Source of the DNA: Tomocerus qinae
Lineage: Eukaryota; Arthropoda; Collembola; Entomobryomorpha; Tomoceridae
Assembly: GCA_020055645.1 (NCBI GenBank)
Contig: CM034547.1
Location: forward strand, 22,778,513-22,842,512
Direction of reading: 5' to 3'
DNA: 64,000 bases
Shown here: one piece after another, positions 59,901-64,000 of the stretch
How positions within the stretch are numbered: the stretch's first letter is position 1
Layout: every line of letters starts with the position of its first letter
Made by a program: the position numbers and the translations under genes
The notes under the pieces: model-generated
Told to the model about the DNA's origin: nothing
Seen by the model: the letters and a program-made list of their open reading frames with translations, nothing else
The model's database searches: none

Positions 59901-62900
59901 AACTAAAATGTTAAGGTTAAGACACTAAATAATTTCAATGCTTAAAATTTGTCACTTACGGAGGGGTCCAATGATATAATACGGACAGTACTGTCCGCTA
60001 GTCCCACAGCAAGAAACCGTGATCTTTGTTCTCCGACAGGTACTGACCCCAAACTCATACAAACAACATCAGCAGGCATTTCTCTTCTTTCGGTATACTC
60101 ATTTAATTGGCCAGTCTAACAAAACAAAAATTCCTTAAGCATTTTCTCATTGCGTCAAAAAATATTAAAAATTTTCACTTCAAATACTTACAGGGTCCAT
60201 TTCGAAATAGACTATTTCACCTCCTGTCAAAGCAATTACAACTTGACGTTGGTTGACAGCACATCGAAAGATAGACCTTTTCCCTGGAGCCTTCCACTCG
60301 TTTACTCTCTTGTCCGCTCGAATATGACGAATACCATCGGGATAAATCTATTTCAGTTTCAAATGATTTAATAAATAGTAATAAACAATAATAATTAATA
60401 TTATTATATTTCACCCCTCACTTCGCGCCAAGCATTACCATGTTTAATTATAATACACGGGGTTGGGAGCTAAGAGCTCGCATTTATAATTGTAATTCTC
60501 CACTGTGTCGATCCATTGTCTGGCGCCTGACAAACTGACAACTGTGAGGAATTATTCTATTATAAATACGAGAACTAAAAATTATTATTTAAAAACATAA
60601 TATTGTAACAAACCTGCACGAGTGCATCCTCCCCTAACGTAGAACAGGACAGTGTAGGAGTGGTTCCCAAGAAACCTGAATCTGTAACTTCTTCCACAGT
60701 TTCACCGATAGACAATACCAGCGTGGCATTTACGAAAGACACAATAATGTAGGAGTCAAATTCATCTAGTAAAAGCAAAAATAAAATTTGTATCAAAATC
60801 AATCTATTGAATTAATATGTAATTTTTCATAATACTCAATATCGATCAGCTACAAATTTTAATCATTATTAATCGTTAGTCTAACATGTAAAAACCATCA
60901 TTTCGTTCTATTTATTCTCAAGTAGACTTTTAAGGGGTTGAAAATGTTGAAATTAATATAAGATGAACTATACCATCTGCTCGTCTTTTGACAGTCCAAA
61001 CAGCATTTGGATTTCCAGGAAGTTCTGATACAGCCATCTCTGATACCTCCAGTCCGTGTCTTAGAACGCGCAAAGAAGATCTTGGGCCTCTGCCACAAAG
61101 CATATATAGTTGAGGCGTGTCTTCGTTCGCTGTAAAAATAAAAATATTTGGTCAATAACTGCTTGACACCAACAGCACCACAATTTTCTTATAGTAACAA
61201 TGTTTCCAACCAAAGACAAGGAATAGAGAAACAGGAAAATATATACCTAAATCAGCAACTTGGCAGGTAATAATTGGTGACAGAGAATCGAGTTCGTCAA
61301 CCAAAACCAGATTTCGTAAATGTCTGGGCGCAAAGAAAAACGTATCTCCTTCTTCCAAAGGCATCGCAGAACTGAATTCAGGTTCATCGTCATCATCCCC
61401 CAAATGAGCGATTTGGTATAAATAACTAAAAATCAACACAAGAGTTAATTGTAAATGTGGTGATAATAAAAATGACCCCATGACATACTTAACTTGATTA
61501 GTCTTTTCACATGATTAATTACTCACTGGTTTCCAAACTCAGACGCCACAAAAAGAAATCCAGTCTTCAAGACGCACATCGACGTTGCAACTGGTGTTGT
61601 GTCGAAATACTTCAATTTTATTTCAGTAACCATGTCCTCGTCAATCTCCAAAGTTATTTTGAAAATATCTCCCTGTTCCGTTTGAGCCAAGAAGAAAAAC
61701 ATACTCTTTGTCTTGTGGGCAGCTGAACATACAAAAATCATTCCACGTTCAGGATCGTCCAAATCATTCTGCACACCACAGCAATATGGTATATTACATA
61801 ATATGGTTTCTTAACAAAAGTATACAAACCGAGGGAATAATTTCCATTAAGTATTATCCTAATGTAGCAGACTATAATTCCAAGAAACATTTGATCAGTT
61901 CAAATGTCCTAACGATGCTAGTTTCTGCGTTTTTTTAGCACTGTTTAACGACCACAATTTTGATAATCAAAAAGATGGAGATACCACAATGCCATTAATT
62001 TCTTTAAAAATCGAAATCTTACCCTCCTACGAGGAATAGGACAGCGGATATCCGGTTGATCACCCAGATTTTTGTACGTAATATAATTTTCAGAGCATAT
62101 AAGAACCCCACTAGGGCCATCGTTGCCTCCAGGAACGGTAATCAGAAAATTAGCGTGTTCGTCTAATGCCTCACTATATTTTCTCACTACGTGATTTAAC
62201 CCGAGATCCAATTCGTAGAACGTTAGTGTTTGTTTTGTATTCTGGGCTGCTTCTCCAGTTGGATCAGTGTCTGCCTCCTATTAATATGAATACCAACAAT
62301 AAGACATTATTAAACAAAATATTTTTAACTCTAAAGAAAGTAATATTATTTATTATGCCGACTAAGACTAAACAACCGAATTAGATAAAAACAACGTACT
62401 TCGTAATCCATTTCTAAGCAGGCGAACATAGGATTCTCGAAACCGACATCAACTCCTACAATATGATACACAAAGGTATTGCTTTTGTGAGCTTCTAAAG
62501 GAGATGATATAGTTAATCTTGCCTGAGCATCACGATTCAAAATGTAAACTAACTTCTGTTTCTCCGTCGCACCTGAAAATTATTACACTAATAATGAAGC
62601 ACAGGATCTCACAAGCTACAATGTGAAAGTGAAATATGAATATATGGCATAAGCCTCTTTCCATAGAACTTATACCTTGCTTTAATAATGATTAAACACT
62701 TACCGATCATAACAGCACGCCCTTTTGGATCAATAGCAAGATACTGGCCAGGAACAATTCTTCGACAACCACTTTTACCAAATGTTTCTTGATGGACCTT
62801 TTCGAACATATTTTTCATGACATTAAACTCCAAAATTACTGTCCGCCCAGAGTCTGATCCCACAACAATGTAATCTACACACAACAATCAAAACCGTTAT

Positions 62901-63222
62901 AGGTTAACATCAATAAGGAATAAATTAAATTTAAAATTACTAAAATTCTATTCATGTAACTAACTAATGAATGGTTAATATATATTTATTTTTTACCCTT
63001 TGCTCCTCCAGTAAGTCTGAATGCCATTAACGACCGGATGACACCAAAAATTTCGACACTCAACAATGTTACAACTTTGCCAGTGTTAGGATCTGGTCGA
63101 AGAATTTCTAATATTTTACCTCTTGATACAACAATTTCCTGCAGCTTAGATCCACTGAAATTTCCGTGGATAGCATGAGTTATCCCAGTCGCTCTTTGAA
63201 GGGTTAAATTATATAAATGCAT
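56909..63222 (-). CDS. SF3B3: Splicing factor 3B subunit 3 (SF3b130), 1211 aa, nineteen coding exons
   Basis: Coding exons on the minus strand: 63222-62997, 62874-62704, 62572-62400, 62277-62023, 61768-61527, 61425-61247, 61129-60974, 60765-60614, 60347-60192, 60115-59960, 59852-59557, 59457-59178, 58964-58759, 58686-58567, 58494-58329, 58148-57936, 57679-57530, 57330-57133, 57049-56909; 3636 nt, phases consistent at all junctions. The protein is a core scaffold of the SF3b part of U2 snRNP, built of three beta-propellers with a CPSF-A type C-terminal region, and supports branch-site recognition. It aligns almost without gaps to animal SF3B3 from [18 protein letters not shown] through [43 protein letters not shown] and [12 protein letters not shown] to the end [12 protein letters not shown]. 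Length is close to the human 1217. An acceptor (ATTTTACAG, 7 bases before the ATG) shows an untranslated first exon further right. The introns are short; four of them carry copies of two short repeats. Confidence 0.97.
57418..57490. repeat. SF3B3 intronic repeat A, copy 1
   Basis: CAGATTTTGTATAGTATAAT and, further on, TCAGGTGAAACACGGACAAA match the segment 59045-59115 in another SF3B3 intron with about 80% identity over 70 bases. It lies in the intron between exons 17 and 18. Confidence 0.8.
57768..57831. repeat. SF3B3 intronic repeat B, copy 1
   Basis: ATCGATCAGCTAC, TTTTAATCATTATT, ATCGTTAGTCTAACATGTAA and CCATCATTTCG occur in this order here and again at 60841-60905, with only a few differences over 65 bases. 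It lies in the intron between exons 16 and 17. Confidence 0.85.
59045..59115. repeat. SF3B3 intronic repeat A, copy 2
   Basis: CAGATTTTGTATAGAATAAT followed by TTCAGGTGAAACACGGACAA, colinear with 57418-57490 and in the same orientation. It lies in the intron between exons 12 and 13. No terminal inverted repeats or coding sequence. Confidence 0.8.
60841..60905. repeat. SF3B3 intronic repeat B, copy 2
   Basis: Second copy of the repeat at 57768-57831, same orientation, in the intron between exons 7 and 8. Similarity ends sharply at both sides (ATCGATC on the left, CATTTCG on the right), as expected of a small inserted unit rather than a duplicated intron. Confidence 0.85.
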
Positions 63223-64000
63223 TTTGGAGCTGTAAAATACAAACAAGTGACAAGACAAGACTTAAGAGTAAAGTCGAATGAGTATAAATATCTTAACTAA
63301 AGATGTATTAATTTTTTGATTTATTTATACGAAAATAAATCTATGTATATAACCGATTTTTAAACGTTTTTGTACCTGTGGACACTGCAGTGCAGTTTTA
63401 AATAGCCAGTACAATTTCAATAACCTTGTTCTTCTGTTCCTTTCTTATACTCTTTGACTCGAAACAAGATTCTAATTCTAACAATCAGCCAAAGCCGACG
63501 TGGCCAATTTGATTTTTCTCAAACTAAAAATACTTGACTTAATACCAACCATGGGTCTACCTCATGGGTGTAACTAAATGAAGAAACTGGCCATCGTTAC
63601 CAGTTTTTGTGATAAATGCTGTATTGATTTGACAATCAGTTCAGCAGTAGTTCTTCATATTATTTTGTTTTCAATTTTGGAGTTCAACTTCAAACTTTTC
63701 TAACTGCCGACCACGCTGAAGACGACAGCACAGCAGCACAGAAAGCCGACGAAAGAACGCAACAAGAGCGATTGTAGCGGAAGCGCCAGCAGTTGAATTA
63801 TCACTATCACATAGCCCCACCACAGGGTAGCTCAGAACTCGTGTATGCATTTGCTTTATACTATGCAAGTGGTTTTGCATTGTCGTAGTCATACCAGTCT
63901 TACCCCAAAAAACTGATAATAATGAGTAAATGCCCCCTCCCCCGAAATCCAAGAAAAAATAAATTTTTTTCTCAAAATACCAAAAAATTTCGGTTTAATG
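63223..64000. other. 5' region of SF3B3 and window end
   Basis: An untranslated first exon and the promoter of SF3B3 should lie here on the minus strand. A GC-richer stretch at about 63690-63830 is the best candidate, but no donor/start motif can be fixed. The last 72 bases are the third copy of the dispersed repeat. Confidence 0.45.
63929..64000. repeat. Dispersed repeat family, copy 3 (cut by the window end)
   Basis: AATGCCCCCTCCCCCGAAAT, CCAAGAAAAAATAAA, TTTTTTTCTCAAAATACC, AAAAAATTTCGG, colinear with the left halves of the copies at 8235 and 7455, about 55 kb away. Same orientation. It continues beyond the window. Confidence 0.75.

Noticed and set aside
60420-60550. GC-richer segment in SF3B3 intron 8 considered as a tRNA or alternative exon
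   Set aside because: No A/B-box pair or cloverleaf seen on either strand, and exons 8 and 9 already join perfectly (LVQ-IYPDG).
63671-63952. 93-codon minus-strand frame upstream of SF3B3
   Set aside because: It begins in the dispersed repeat, ends in probable 5'-UTR sequence and has no recognisable domain.

Overview
The window is nuclear DNA from an animal, most likely an arthropod and probably a hexapod. The evidence is spliced genes with mostly canonical GT-AG introns, many of 60-700 bp, AT-rich noncoding DNA, long stretches without genes, and proteins of metazoan families (ZDHHC, MRPL37, KLHL, CMTM/MARVEL, EEPD1, MAK/CILK1, SF3B3). I cannot name the species. There is no bacterial operon structure, CRISPR array or recognisable rRNA/tRNA gene. 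I rebuilt gene models by joining exons by hand. For each multi-exon gene the reading frame stays open across every junction and the total length is a multiple of three.

Layout, left to right. A small divergent DHHC palmitoyltransferase (912-3244, +) converges on mitochondrial ribosomal protein L37 (5616-3853, -). From 5.7 to 11.5 kb lies a cluster of short repeats: a foldback with 78-bp tandem units, an inverted-repeat element, a dispersed C-rich/A-rich repeat family and a palindromic tandem pair. Next come a BTB-BACK-Kelch gene close to KLHL26/9/13 (11590-14234, +) and a four-helix MARVEL gene of the CMTM type (16891-17689, +). About 20 kb without a recognisable coding exon follows (17.7-37.6 kb). 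The EEPD1 orthologue comes next (37706-42486, +), then a single-exon cysteine-rich secreted or GPI-anchored orphan (45163-45882, +). The ciliary kinase MAK/CILK1 has two alternative first coding exons (47730 and 49414, both joining exon 2 at 51043; ends 56355, +). The spliceosome subunit SF3B3 (63222-56909, -) ends tail to tail with MAK.

The genes do not form a pathway; this is ordinary mixed eukaryotic gene order. The most unusual biology is (1) the duplicated, mutually exclusive first exons of the kinase, which swap the ATP-binding glycine loop; (2) the EEPD1 orthologue, whose endonuclease-like domain has lost three of the five catalytic-type residues I could align; (3) a decayed open frame inside a MAK intron; and (4) several foldback or dispersed repeats, including two short repeats each present twice in introns of SF3B3. 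All family comparisons are from memory of the families; no database search was run.
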